Shown in pieces: positions 17,367 through 25,440 of a stretch of DNA of 45,354 bases. Under the pieces are notes generated by a model that had not been told where the DNA came from, did no database searches, and was given only the letters and a program-made list of their open reading frames with translations. The stretch is from Oscillospiraceae bacterium (lineage in GTDB: Bacteria; Bacillota; Clostridia; Oscillospirales; Acutalibacteraceae). Location: contig JAITRE010000031.1 of the NCBI GenBank assembly GCA_031288555.1, positions 1-45,354 of the forward strand, given 5' to 3'. The stretch's first letter is position 1, and each line of letters starts with the position of its first letter. The position numbers and the translations under genes were made by a program.

Positions 17367-17831
17367 CTAAAACGGCAAATTGTCGTCTATAGGTATTTCT
17401 TGAAAATCTTTAGTATCACCATTTGAATACAAATTTTCACTTTCCACAGATTGCGTTACTAAAGATTCATTAGTATTTTGTTGAATATTATTTTCATCTA
17501 TTGTTACATTTCTTTTTGGCTCTGCAAAATGAACACTACTTGCAACAATTTCAAAAACTTTTCTTTTAATTCCTTCTCTATCTTGATACATCCTAGTTTG
17601 CAAAGACCCTTCAACCGCCACAAGCTGACCCTTAAAAAAATATTTACACACAAACTCAGCCGTCTTTCGCCAAGCTACTATATCTATAAAATCAGTAATT
17701 TTTTCGCCACCTTGACTTGAATAAGGCCTATCTACAGCTAAAGTAAAACTCGTTACAGCAATGTCGTTTGAAGTGTGACGAAGCTCCGGATTACTTGTTA
17801 ACCTGCCCATTAAAATAGAAGAATTCAGCAT
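17367..17831 (-). CDS. ssb: Single-stranded DNA-binding protein
   Basis: SSB coats single-stranded DNA in replication and repair and recruits partners through an acidic tail. The 154-residue product has an OB fold (about 1-105; NSSILMGRLTSNPELR at the start, FIDIVAWRKTAEFVCKYF), a polar Asn/Thr/Ser linker and the tip DDNLPF, close to the usual DDDIPF. The frame is open further upstream, but ATG 17831 is right because AAGGAG lies 7 nt before it and the protein then begins MLNSS. It sits between rpsF and rpsR. Confidence 0.97.
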   Translation of the reverse strand: MLNSSILMGRLTSNPELRHTSNDIAVTSFTLAVDRPYSSQGGEKITDFIDIVAWRKTAEFVCKYFFKGQLVAVEGSLQTRMYQDREGIKRKVFEIVASSVHFAEPKRNVTIDENNIQQNTNESLVTQSVESENLYSNGDTKDFQEIPIDDNLPF

Positions 17832-17931
17832 ATTGTTACTCCTTTGTTTAAGAAAAACTATTAAAAACATACAAATATATAACTTAAAGTTTAATTTTAA
17901 AATACATCACTCTTCGCTAGTGTTAATTTTC

Positions 17932-18384
17932 TTATAAGGCCGTATTATTTTTTTCAATAATGTTTTGACTAGAAAAATTTTCTTTGTTTTCCGTTTTAAA
18001 CTCACTATTATTAGCCAAAAAAGGATTACCTTTAGAGATACTATCTTTTGTTTTGTCTTTTCGCTTTTTGTTTTTTACAATTTCTTCTTGATGCTTAACT
18101 ACTATAAATCTCAAAACTCCAGCTGTAATATTATAAATTCTATCAAGTTCAGCAGGAAAATCAGGTTCACTTTTAAATTTAAACAAGACATAATAGCCAT
18201 CAAGCTCTTTTTTTATCGGATAAACTAAACGCTTCTTTCCCCACTCTTCAAAAAACTCAAGTTTAGCAGAAGAAGATATTAAATTTTTAAATTTTTCTAC
18301 AAGTTCAGAAATACCTTTTTCGCCATCTTTAAAAGATAAAACGACAATTGTCTCATAATCAGCCATTACATTAGTACTACTCAT
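17932..18384 (-). CDS. rpsF: 30S ribosomal protein S6 with long C-terminal tail
   Basis: S6 binds the central domain of 16S rRNA as a dimer with S18. Residues about 8-100 are the S6 fold (MADYETIVVLSF, WGKKRLVYPIKKELDGYYVLF, ELDRIYNITAGVLRFIVVK). The remaining 50 residues form a charged, Asn/Lys-rich extension; S6 is commonly about 95 residues in Firmicutes, so this tail is unusual. ATG 18384 follows AAGGGG at 9 nt; an internal ATG (MADYE, 18366) is a possible alternative. It is the first gene of rpsF-ssb-rpsR, with a leader that contains two hairpins. Confidence 0.94.
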   Translation of the reverse strand: MSSTNVMADYETIVVLSFKDGEKGISELVEKFKNLISSSAKLEFFEEWGKKRLVYPIKKELDGYYVLFKFKSEPDFPAELDRIYNITAGVLRFIVVKHQEEIVKNKKRKDKTKDSISKGNPFLANNSEFKTENKENFSSQNIIEKNNTAL

Positions 18385-18417
18385 AATTTAAAACCCCTTT
18401 TTGGACTTTAATTAAAG

Positions 18418-18451
18418 ACACTTAAATCAAGTGTAAAGAGGTAACTTCCTC
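18418..18451 (-). promoter_or_regulatory. Two hairpins in the rpsF leader
   Basis: In the minus-strand leader, GAGG/CCTC (18451-18438) and ACACTT/AAGTGT (18434-18418) form two adjacent small stem-loops between the promoter and rpsF. Such a leader could serve autoregulation by S6:S18, but the conserved CCG of the known S6:S18 leader motif was not found. Confidence 0.35.
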
Positions 18452-18475
18452 AAATTAACACGTAAAATACTTTAA

Positions 18476-18504
18476 ACTATAAAAATCCCAAAAAAACTAA
18501 ACAA
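18476..18504 (-). promoter_or_regulatory. Probable sigma-A promoter of rpsF-ssb-rpsR
   Basis: On the minus strand TTGTTT (18504-18499), 17-nt spacer, TATAGT (18481-18476). The -35 is a poor match, the -10 is good. Confidence 0.45.
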
Positions 18505-18759
18505 ACAACAAAACGCTATTTTATTAAAGTTAATCCCGAAAATACAAAAACCCAAAAACAAATTAGCAAAAAATCTAAATAATGGTTCACAAATCTTCTT
18601 GCACTAGGATTTAGTTTATCAACAGAATAAATTTAAGTCAAGTTTTATTTAATTATCTTTTTAGTTGTTAAAAAATTTTAATAAAAATATTTTCTAAAAA
18701 TTTAAGTTTAAATAAGCAATTTCTATAAAATTAATAGTTTTTGCGACTTATAATATGTA

Positions 18760-18974
18760 AAAGTAACTTTTAACAATATATTATAAGCTTTTATATTACT
18801 GAAATACTACGCAAAATCAACATTTTAACTTTTAATTCTTAAATTTGGTAAAATTGTGTTACTGAAAAAGTTTAAAATTAACATCTTGTTCAAAAAATAA
18901 CTTTTATGTTAGAATGTAAAAAGTCACTTTAAAAGTTTTTATATAGACTTTTGAATATTACATAAAGTCACTTT
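18760..18974 (+). promoter_or_regulatory. Three AAAGTnACTTT dyads (candidate operators)
   Basis: AAAGTAACTTT at 18760-18770, AAAGTCACTTT at 18920-18930 and AAAGTCACTTT at 18964-18974. Each is an 11-bp inverted repeat with one central base. The first two follow a TATAAT or TAGAAT by 4-5 nt. All lie upstream of the binding-protein gene. The regulator is unknown. Confidence 0.45.
18886..18915 (+). promoter_or_regulatory. Probable sigma-A promoter of the peptide ABC transporter
   Basis: TTGTTC (18886-18891), 18-nt spacer and TAGAAT (18910-18915) with the extended -10 TGT just before it. The start would be near 18922, inside the second AAAGTCACTTT dyad, so that a protein bound there would block transcription. 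Confidence 0.5.
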
Positions 18975-19013
18975 AGATTGTCCAAAAACGTACGGTTTAA
19001 AAGGAGGTAAATT

Positions 19014-20585
19014 ATGACTAATTTTAAAAGGGTATTTTCTTTAGCTACAGCTTTATTTTTAATTTGCAGTTTGTTTGGGTGTAACCAAACATCGCCTCAG
19101 CCGTCTGAAAGTAAATCTAGTACAAAAGGGTCAACGTTAATTTTTGCCCAATCTGCAAATCCCACCAAACTTGATCCTGCTCTTATAACAGATGGTTATT
19201 CTACTAGCGTGACTTCGAGTATTTTTGAAGGATTACTTGGAACCGAGGAAAATTCAAATAAACTTGTGCCTAAATTAGCAGAGTCTTGGAAAGAATCAGA
19301 CGATCATCTTTCTTATACTTTCAAACTCAGAGAAGACGTTAAATTTCATGATGGCACTAAATTCAATGCCGAGGCAGCAAAAATTAATATAGAACGTCAG
19401 TTAAAAGGCAAGCCTTTGTACACTTCAGACATGAGCTACTCTGATTTTTTTGATTCTGTTAAAGAAGTAGAAGTTTTAAACGAATACGAAATAAAAGTTA
19501 TTTTAAAAAAGCCTGATAGTTCTATTTTAAACAAATTTTCCATGTGTGGAATAGGGATATCGTTTGTGAGCCCAACAGCCATAAAAGATCAAGGTAACAA
19601 TGTAACTCAAAATCCAATAGGAACAGGACCTTATAAATATGTTGAATCGATAAAAGATCAACATACTTTACTTATTGTCAATAAAGACTATTGGGGTAAC
19701 AAGGCGCAATGCGAAAAAGTTATTATAAAAGTAATTCCTGATATGGCTGCTCGTGTAGCTGCTTTGAATAACAACGAAATAGATATAACAGACATAGATC
19801 CATCTTTTGTTGATGCAATTAAGCAAAATGGAAACAAAATTATGGAAACTCCTTCTCATTCTGTAAATTTGATGATTCTTAATACAACTAAAGACAATAT
19901 TTTTTCAGGTATAGAAATGAGAAAAGCTCTCTGCTCTGCTATAAATTTAAAAGAACTAAATGAAGGTTTGTATAAAGGATATTCTGATCCTGCAACTAGT
20001 TTTTTGCCAAAAAGAATTAATGGGCACACTGAAGAAAGCAAATATCCACAATTTGATTCAAGTGCTGCAGAAATACTGGCTAAAAAATTAAATGGAAAAC
20101 CTATAAATATTGCAACTTATACTACTCAAAAACCATACAATTCTGTGGGTGGCGAAGCATTAGCTGTAGCAATACAGGGTTATCTTAAAAAAGTTGGGAT
20201 TAATTCTGAAATTAACAAACGCGATTGGGGTAGTCATAAAACAGCCATGACAAATGCAAATTTTGACATATGTTTCTCTGGATGGAGTGCAGATTACGCT
20301 GATGCTTCTAACTTTTTTTCAATAATTGAAAGTCAATCTTTGAATTATTCTAAGTTTAAAGACCCTGAAATAACATCTTTATTGGAAAGCGCCAATGCTA
20401 CTTCATTCGGAAAAGAAAGAGATGACATTTTTGAAAAAGTTGATGCTCGTATGGGCGAAACTGCCTTCTATATTCCTCTTTCTTATGCAAAAATTCTTCA
20501 CGCTGTTAGAGAAGAAGTTAAAAATTTTCGTTTTCCACCTATCGGAGGACCCGGCTTTTATAAAGCTTCAAAAGAATTAAAATAA
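19014..20585 (+). CDS. Peptide ABC transporter substrate-binding lipoprotein (DppA/OppA family)
   Basis: This is a family 5 extracellular solute-binding protein that captures peptides or similar solutes for the membrane permeases encoded downstream. The 523-residue precursor has a signal peptide with lipobox LFGC, so Cys23 would be lipid-modified and the protein anchored outside. The body shows family landmarks: KLDPALITDGYSTSVTSSIFEGLL, LAESWKESDDHLSYTFKLREDVKFHDG, NPIGTGPYKYVE and, near the end, the CFSGWSADYADASNFF region, which is most like dipeptide-type binders. AAGGAGG precedes ATG 19014. A 304-bp gap with a large hairpin separates it from the permease genes. Substrate specificity is not certain. 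Confidence 0.93.
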   Translation: MTNFKRVFSLATALFLICSLFGCNQTSPQPSESKSSTKGSTLIFAQSANPTKLDPALITDGYSTSVTSSIFEGLLGTEENSNKLVPKLAESWKESDDHLSYTFKLREDVKFHDGTKFNAEAAKINIERQLKGKPLYTSDMSYSDFFDSVKEVEVLNEYEIKVILKKPDSSILNKFSMCGIGISFVSPTAIKDQGNNVTQNPIGTGPYKYVESIKDQHTLLIVNKDYWGNKAQCEKVIIKVIPDMAARVAALNNNEIDITDIDPSFVDAIKQNGNKIMETPSHSVNLMILNTTKDNIFSGIEMRKALCSAINLKELNEGLYKGYSDPATSFLPKRINGHTEESKYPQFDSSAAEILAKKLNGKPINIATYTTQKPYNSVGGEALAVAIQGYLKKVGINSEINKRDWGSHKTAMTNANFDICFSGWSADYADASNFFSIIESQSLNYSKFKDPEITSLLESANATSFGKERDDIFEKVDARMGETAFYIPLSYAKILHAVREEVKNFRFPPIGGPGFYKASKELK

Positions 20586-20889
20586 GTAATTTAAAAAAAA
20601 TTACAGTAATTGATTTTTAAAAAAAGAAATATATATGTAAATAAAACTTAAATGTTGTGTAAAATTTTTAACTTGCAACATAAACAGTTTGTAAAATTTT
20701 TTGTTATTTGTTGATGTTGCAAGTTTAAATTTTGCTTAAATCTTGCTACATGTCTTTTAATGATTGTTAAAAGTTAAATCTTATCTCTTGTTCAAAATTT
20801 TAAAAAGAAGTAAAGGCAATTGAATAAGAGTTTGCAGGTTAATTTCGTTTTAAATCAATAATTTTTGTAAAAATATTGAGGAGATTTTT
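20586..20889. other. Gap between binding-protein and first permease gene
   Basis: It contains no gene. A weak hairpin AATTA/TAATT followed by GATTTTT lies just after the binding-protein stop, and the large 12-bp stem annotated at 20670-20725 follows. A TTGTTC at 20788-20793 recalls the -35 of the upstream promoter, but no convincing -10 follows it. Confidence 0.55.
20670..20725 (+). other. Long hairpin between dppA-like and dppB-like genes
   Basis: AACTTGCAACAT (20670-20681) and ATGTTGCAAGTT (20714-20725) are perfect 12-bp complements around a 32-nt loop. No T run follows, so it is not a classical terminator. The left arm's CAACAT can also pair with ATGTTG at 20652-20657, which gives an alternative fold. 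In the operon mRNA such a stem could protect the upstream message or reduce read-through into the permeases. Confidence 0.6.
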
Positions 20890-21900
20890 ATGGTTAAGTA
20901 TATTATAAAACGACTGTTGCTGCTCATACCTGTACTTTTAGGAGTAGCTACTATAGTTTTTTTAATTATGAGAGTTTTTTTAACAGACCCTTCTCAAACA
21001 ATTTTAGGAAAATCAGCAAGCGATGAACAAAGACTTGAATGGAGACAAAAACAGGGTTTAGAAGAGCCTCTTCACAAACAGTATTTTATATTTTTACAAG
21101 ATTTTGTTAAAGGAAATTTAGGAAAATCTTATGCAACAAACGCATCTGTTGTTACAGAAATCTTTTCAAGATTTCCTGCAACTATTGAATTAGCAATTTC
21201 GGGCATTGTTTTGGCTTTAATTTTTGGAGTTTCTTTGGGGATCATATCAGCGATTAAAAGAAATTCTATTTTTGATAGCCTTGGAATGACAATAGCTTTA
21301 GTAGGTGTTTCTGTACCAATTTTTTGGTTAGGAGTTTTATTTATAATAGTTTTTTCTAACTCATTCATACCTTCAGTAGGCAGAATTGATGTTTTACTAA
21401 AACCAACAAACATAACAGGTTTTTATTTGCTAGATAGTCTTTTGTGCGGTAAATTAGATTCGTTTTTTGACGCGCTTAAGCATTTAATTTTACCTTCATG
21501 TGCTCTTGCAATGTATTCAATGGCAGTTATTGCTAGAATGACACGTTCCAGTATGCTTGAAACTCTTAGTCAAGACTATGTTAGAACTGCTAGAGCTAAA
21601 GGATTGCCAGAAAAAAAAGTTATTTTTTTTCACGCGCTTAGAAACGCCTTGATTCCAATAGTAACAGTCGTTGGTCTTCAATTCGGTTCACTTCTTGCAG
21701 GTGCTGTTCTTACTGAAAGCATTTTTAGTTGGCCAGGCATAGGAAAATATACTGTTGAGTGTATTCAAAACTCAGATATTCCTGTTGTGCAAGGAATGGT
21801 ATTGATTTTAGCAACCATATTTGTTTTTGTTAATCTTGCAGTTGACATAATTTATGCATTTTTAGACCCCAGAATAAAATTTTCAAAAAGGGGATGTTAA
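20890..21900 (+). CDS. Peptide ABC transporter permease (DppB family)
   Basis: This is one of the two membrane channel subunits of a peptide importer. Its 336 residues have six hydrophobic segments: an N-terminal one (about 9-30), a long extracytoplasmic loop, then the conserved five-helix permease domain. It contains the EAA-type ATPase-docking loop SQDYVRTARAKGLPEKKV followed by FHALRNALIPIVTVVG, and the usual FSWPGIGKYTVECI near the C-terminus. GAGGAG precedes ATG 20890. The next gene starts 6 nt after its stop. Confidence 0.94.
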   Translation: MVKYIIKRLLLLIPVLLGVATIVFLIMRVFLTDPSQTILGKSASDEQRLEWRQKQGLEEPLHKQYFIFLQDFVKGNLGKSYATNASVVTEIFSRFPATIELAISGIVLALIFGVSLGIISAIKRNSIFDSLGMTIALVGVSVPIFWLGVLFIIVFSNSFIPSVGRIDVLLKPTNITGFYLLDSLLCGKLDSFFDALKHLILPSCALAMYSMAVIARMTRSSMLETLSQDYVRTARAKGLPEKKVIFFHALRNALIPIVTVVGLQFGSLLAGAVLTESIFSWPGIGKYTVECIQNSDIPVVQGMVLILATIFVFVNLAVDIIYAFLDPRIKFSKRGC

Positions 21901-21906
21901 ACCAAT

Positions 21907-22788
21907 ATGAGCGAAACCAAAACGTTAAATGAAAAAATTGTTGTAAATTCTCGATATAATAAAATATGGCAATCTTTTAAAAGCAGCAAAACTGCATTAA
22001 TTAGTTTATTCATCGTTTTAGCATTTTTTGCTGTTTCTATTTTCGGAAGTTTCTTTTTGCCGTATGATCCAAATCTTACTGAACAAAATATTTCAAATCC
22101 ACAGCGCCCTTCAGAGACTCATTGGTTTGGAACAGATGAACAAGGAAGAGATATCTTTAGTAGAGTGGTAGACGGCACCAAAGTGTCTATTTTAGTAGGA
22201 GTAATGTCGGTTGCTTTTTCATTGTTTTTTGGAACGATTCTAGGAGCAATTTCAGGATATTATGGTGGAAAAGTTGATATCATTATAATGAGAATTATGG
22301 ATATAATGTTCGCTATTCCTTCTATTCTTTTATCAGTATGCCTAATGATGGTGCTAGGTACTGGAATTGACAAAGCAATAGTGGCTATTGGACTTGTTGC
22401 TATTCCTCAATACGCTAGAATCGTTAGAGGAAATGTTCTTGCAGAAAAAGAAAATGATTATGTAAAAGCTGCAAAAATAATTGGAAGCTCTGACATTGTA
22501 ATTATTTTTAAAAACATTTTGCCCAATATACTTTCTAGCATAATTGTGAAATCAACTCTTGGTATTTCTACAGCAATTCTTGATGTAGCTGCTTTAGGCT
22601 TTCTTGGTCTTGGAGTTAAACCTCCACAATCTGAATGGGGTACTATGCTTAGTGAATCTCGAAAATTTGTTACTCAAGCTCCTCACACTATGATTTTCCC
22701 CGGCGCTGCAATCTCGATAACTGTTTTAGTTTTTAATTTATTGGGAGATAAACTAAGAGATGCTCTTGACCCTAAATTCTTTAATTAA
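21907..22788 (+). CDS. Peptide ABC transporter permease (DppC family)
   Basis: This is the second permease subunit, 293 residues. It has a cytoplasmic N-terminus, a first helix (about 33-55), the family hallmark HWFGTDEQGRDIFSRVVDG after it, and five more helices. The ATPase-docking loop is ENDYVKAAKIIGSSDIVIIF and the C-terminal ALGFLGLGVKPPQSEWG is typical of DppC/OppC. ATG 21907 uses a GGGG sequence that overlaps the end of the DppB-like gene. Unusually, no DppD/DppF ATPase genes follow; the next 460 bp is gene-free and then tRNA genes of opposite strand begin. Confidence 0.94.
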   Translation: MSETKTLNEKIVVNSRYNKIWQSFKSSKTALISLFIVLAFFAVSIFGSFFLPYDPNLTEQNISNPQRPSETHWFGTDEQGRDIFSRVVDGTKVSILVGVMSVAFSLFFGTILGAISGYYGGKVDIIIMRIMDIMFAIPSILLSVCLMMVLGTGIDKAIVAIGLVAIPQYARIVRGNVLAEKENDYVKAAKIIGSSDIVIIFKNILPNILSSIIVKSTLGISTAILDVAALGFLGLGVKPPQSEWGTMLSESRKFVTQAPHTMIFPGAAISITVLVFNLLGDKLRDALDPKFFN

Positions 22789-23244
22789 TTTCGCCGTAAA
22801 AATTTTATTAAATCTGTGTTAAAATTTTCTTTTAAAAAATTTTCAAGATCAAATTTTAAATTTGCAAACAACAATAAAAACTGCTTTTTATGTTAATATA
22901 AAACGAAGTCAATTCTGTATTTTTAAAACTTAGAAATTAATTACAGCGCAATAAAATTAAAGTCTCAAAGTTTTAATTCTTTTCAAATAAAGATTTATCA
23001 ATAATTTTGTTTAGTTACTTTAAATTTTTTAAAACTCAAATTTATTTTTTGAAAGATATTCAAAATGATAAGCATTACACAATTAACAAAATAAAAATTA
23101 ATATATCTTTGTCCTTTAATATGTAAACAATTTTGATAAAAATATATGTTTTAAATTCTATATTTTCTATTTTCAGGCTTTACTATATTTTGATTTGAAA
23201 ATTTTGAACTTTTTTGAGTAGAAAATTCGTTAAGATTTAAATAT
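22789..23244. other. Gene-free gap after the permease genes
   Basis: It is AT-rich, with no ORF carrying a ribosome-binding site and no recognisable remains of transporter ATPase genes (no Walker A or LSGGQ-like reading seen). No convincing terminator for the permease transcript was found, only A/T-only repeats. Confidence 0.55.
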
Positions 23245-23320
23245 TGGAGCTGATAACCAGATTTGAACTGGTGACCTCATCCTTACCAAGGATGTGCTCT
23301 GCCTCCTGAGCTATATCAGC
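23245..23320 (-). tRNA. tRNA-Thr (anticodon GGT), CCA encoded
   Basis: Minus strand. Acceptor GCTGATA/TATCAGC, D-arm TAGCTCAGG..., anticodon stem CATCC/GGATG with loop TTGGTAA (34-36 = GGT, reading ACC/ACU), T-arm with GTTCAAATC, discriminator T and encoded CCA. All arms pair. Confidence 0.96.
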
Positions 23321-23656
23321 GCTATTCTTTTATAAAAAAATAATTGCTTAATAAACAATTTAAGCAACACAAATCAATATTAATAACAAAAAATCGCTCA
23401 CACTTAAATTTAGTTTAATTCATTGTCTAAAAAATTACAAGATAAGCTTTTAAAAATTAATTTTTAAATAAACTAAGAATAAAACTTCGGTTTGATTAAA
23501 TTCGTCTAAAAATTTTAAACAAACTTTTGCTAAAATAACAAACTTTAAAATTTAAATTTATAAATTAAACTATGTTCGTTCAAAACATTAAAACGCTTAA
23601 TTTAAAATAATTTATCAACAAAAATATATCGTTTGCGAGCACAGCTTTCTAAACCT
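23321..23656. other. Gap between tRNA-Trp and tRNA-Thr
   Basis: It is AT-rich and has no protein gene. It holds the minus-strand terminator-like hairpin next to tRNA-Thr. A possible tRNA-Thr promoter (TTGTTT, 18 nt, TATAAA on the minus strand) overlaps that hairpin, but it is weak. Confidence 0.5.
23334..23367 (-). terminator. Intrinsic terminator between tRNA-Trp and tRNA-Thr
   Basis: On the minus strand TTGCTTAA (23367-23360) pairs with TTAAGCAA (23351-23344) around an 8-nt loop and is followed by TTATTTTTTT. It would end a transcript coming from tRNA-Trp about 290 nt upstream; tRNA-Thr begins only about 14 nt beyond it. Confidence 0.55.
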
Positions 23657-23732
23657 TGGCAGGGGTAGAAGGATTCGAACCCTCGGCACGCGGTTTTGGA
23701 GACCGCTGCTCTACCAACTGAGCTATACCCCT
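23657..23732 (-). tRNA. tRNA-Trp (anticodon CCA), CCA encoded
   Basis: Minus strand. Acceptor AGGGGTA/TACCCCT, D-arm TAGCTCAGTTGGTAGAGCA, anticodon stem GCGGT/ACCGC with loop CTCCAAA (34-36 = CCA, reading UGG only), T-arm with GGGTTCGAATCC, discriminator G and encoded CCA. In many Firmicutes tRNA-Trp lies near secE; here it is far from it. Confidence 0.96.
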
Positions 23733-24272
23733 AAAATATTTTCAAACGACTTACTTTAAAAATAATTTTTATTTTAAGCTTAAATCCTATAGTCTAATAA
23801 CAACTTTTAACACATAAAAATCCAAGCTAAAATAAACAAATTAAAAATAATACAAAACAACTCTAAATTTATTGTTTTTATTAGTCTTTCTAAGTTAACA
23901 ATTTTAAACATGCTAAAGACAAAATAAATTAAAAATTTAAACACGCTTTTAATTACACAAAAGCATCTACATTAGTGATTTTACCATCGCAAATTGCGTT
24001 TTGTCAATTACACTTCTAATAAGAAAAATATCTTGCATTAAAAATTTAACATTTTAATTGTCAAATAAATTTTAAAAATATATTTTTTTATTTTTAGAAA
24101 ATTTTAATTTTAATCTTTAACAAATTAATTACATAAATTAAATTTCATTATTTTTATAAAAATTTAATATAAATTAATAAAACTACTTAAAAATAAAACA
24201 ACTTTAGCAAAAACAATAAGTTTTGTAATTTACCTAAAAAATAATTATAAATTTTCAAAAAGAGGGTTTAAA
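23733..24272. other. Gene-free gap between tRNA-Trp and the DUF4830-like gene
   Basis: Nothing coding was seen. The only distinct element is the minus-strand promoter with a dyad in its spacer (23978-24007). The right half is almost pure A/T. Confidence 0.5.
23978..24007 (-). promoter_or_regulatory. Minus-strand sigma-A-like promoter with an inverted repeat in the spacer
   Basis: TTGACA (24007-24002), 18-nt spacer, TAAAAT (23983-23978). The spacer contains CGCAAATTGCG (23988-23998), an 11-bp dyad. It points towards tRNA-Trp, whose 5' end is about 240 nt downstream. Confidence 0.5.
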
Positions 24273-24752
24273 ATGCTTGTTCTGTCTTTACCAATAAAAA
24301 AATTAAAAATAAATGGAATAAAAACTAAATTAATTATAGCTTTTTTATCTATAATCTTTTGTCTTACAATATTCTTTACTGTAAAATTTTATCTTAATTC
24401 ACCTAATGAAAATGAGTTTTATGCAAAATCTAATTCAGATAGAATTAATTTTTTATCTCAATTTGGTTGGGAAATTCAAAAAGATCCTATTAGAATTGAC
24501 ACTATTACAATACCCTCTTTTTTTAATGACACATACATAAAATATAACGATATTCAAAAAAGTCAAGGTTTAAATTTAGAAAAATATAAAGGAAAAATTT
24601 GTAAACGATTTGTTTATTTTATAAATAATTATCCAAATTCAAAAGAAAAGCCAGTAGTTACTTTACTAATAAACTCAGACAAAATTATAGGAGGCGACGT
24701 CTCCACTATAGAATATAAAGGTTTTATTCATGGCTTTAAAAAACCAAATTAA
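24273..24752 (+). CDS. DUF4830-like membrane-anchored protein
   Basis: The 159-residue product has a basic N-terminus, one membrane segment (about 20-41) and an extracytoplasmic domain that I recognise as resembling DUF4830, a clostridial family of unknown function: FLSQFGWEIQKDP, a DTITIPSFFNDTYIKYNDIQKSQG stretch, YKGKICKRFVYFINNYP, and GGDVSTIEYKGFIHGF at the end. GAGGG lies 6 nt before ATG 24273. It is isolated, with long gene-free gaps on both sides. In other Clostridia I recall these proteins as single genes, so the context gives no function. Confidence 0.8.
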   Translation: MLVLSLPIKKLKINGIKTKLIIAFLSIIFCLTIFFTVKFYLNSPNENEFYAKSNSDRINFLSQFGWEIQKDPIRIDTITIPSFFNDTYIKYNDIQKSQGLNLEKYKGKICKRFVYFINNYPNSKEKPVVTLLINSDKIIGGDVSTIEYKGFIHGFKKPN

Positions 24753-25081
24753 CTAAAACACATTGTAGAAAACATAATGAATACGGTAAGAATTTGCATT
24801 TAATAAATAAAATTTTTAAATTATTAATAAAAAACTTTATAATTTATGTCCTGCTTATCATCAATATCAATATAATTAACAACATTTGGCTAAAGAAAAC
24901 TTAAAACAACTAAAAAAATTTAAAATAATATTTTTAAATTGAATAAAATGAATTTACAGAGTAGAAAATTAAATTAAAATAAAAAATAAATCATTTCAAA
25001 ATTCTTGATATATTTTTTGCACTACTTTTTTTAATTAAATAAATCTCTTCGTTTCAAGCAACAATAAGTTTTTATTATTTT

Positions 25082-25106
25082 AAAAAAGCTTTACCGCCGC
25101 TTTTTT
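25082..25106 (+). terminator. Orphan intrinsic-terminator hairpin
   Basis: AAAAAAGC (25082-25089) and GCTTTTTT (25099-25106) form an 8-bp stem with loop TTTACCGCC, followed by ATTTTA. The symmetric A/T tails would allow use on either strand. The nearest upstream gene ends 330 bp away. Confidence 0.55.
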
Positions 25107-25440
25107 ATTTTACTCGCTATTTTTTTAGTATTTTTCTATTACTTTGTTAGTAGAGAGTCAAAATAAAGAAAGAAAACATTAAAAGCAACTTATTAAATTT
25201 TTTATTAATATTAAAATTGTGTCTTTTTATAAAAAACAAAATCAATTTACCTCAAGCAACACGTTAATTTAAGACATAAAAATCCTTATCATATTTTATA
25301 AAACAAAATATATAGTATTTTAAGACTAAATCAGTCAAAAATTTTTAAAAACATTTAAAATATTATATATAACTGCATTCAAAATACGACAACTATATTT
25401 AGTGAAAAGATATAAAATAAAACTCATAGGAATAAAATTT

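Larger units (their letters stand above)
18385..19013. other. Divergent intergenic region between rpsF and the peptide transporter
   Basis: It has no ORF with a ribosome-binding site. The left part holds the rpsF leader and promoter; the right part holds the peptide-transporter promoter and three AAAGTnACTTT dyads, both annotated separately. A TATAAT at 18749-18754 lies 5 nt before the first dyad, but I could not pair it with a good -35. Confidence 0.6.

Noticed and set aside
18385..18451. The known S6:S18 leader motif before rpsF
   Set aside because: Two stems are present, but the conserved CCG trinucleotide is not, so I only report hairpins.
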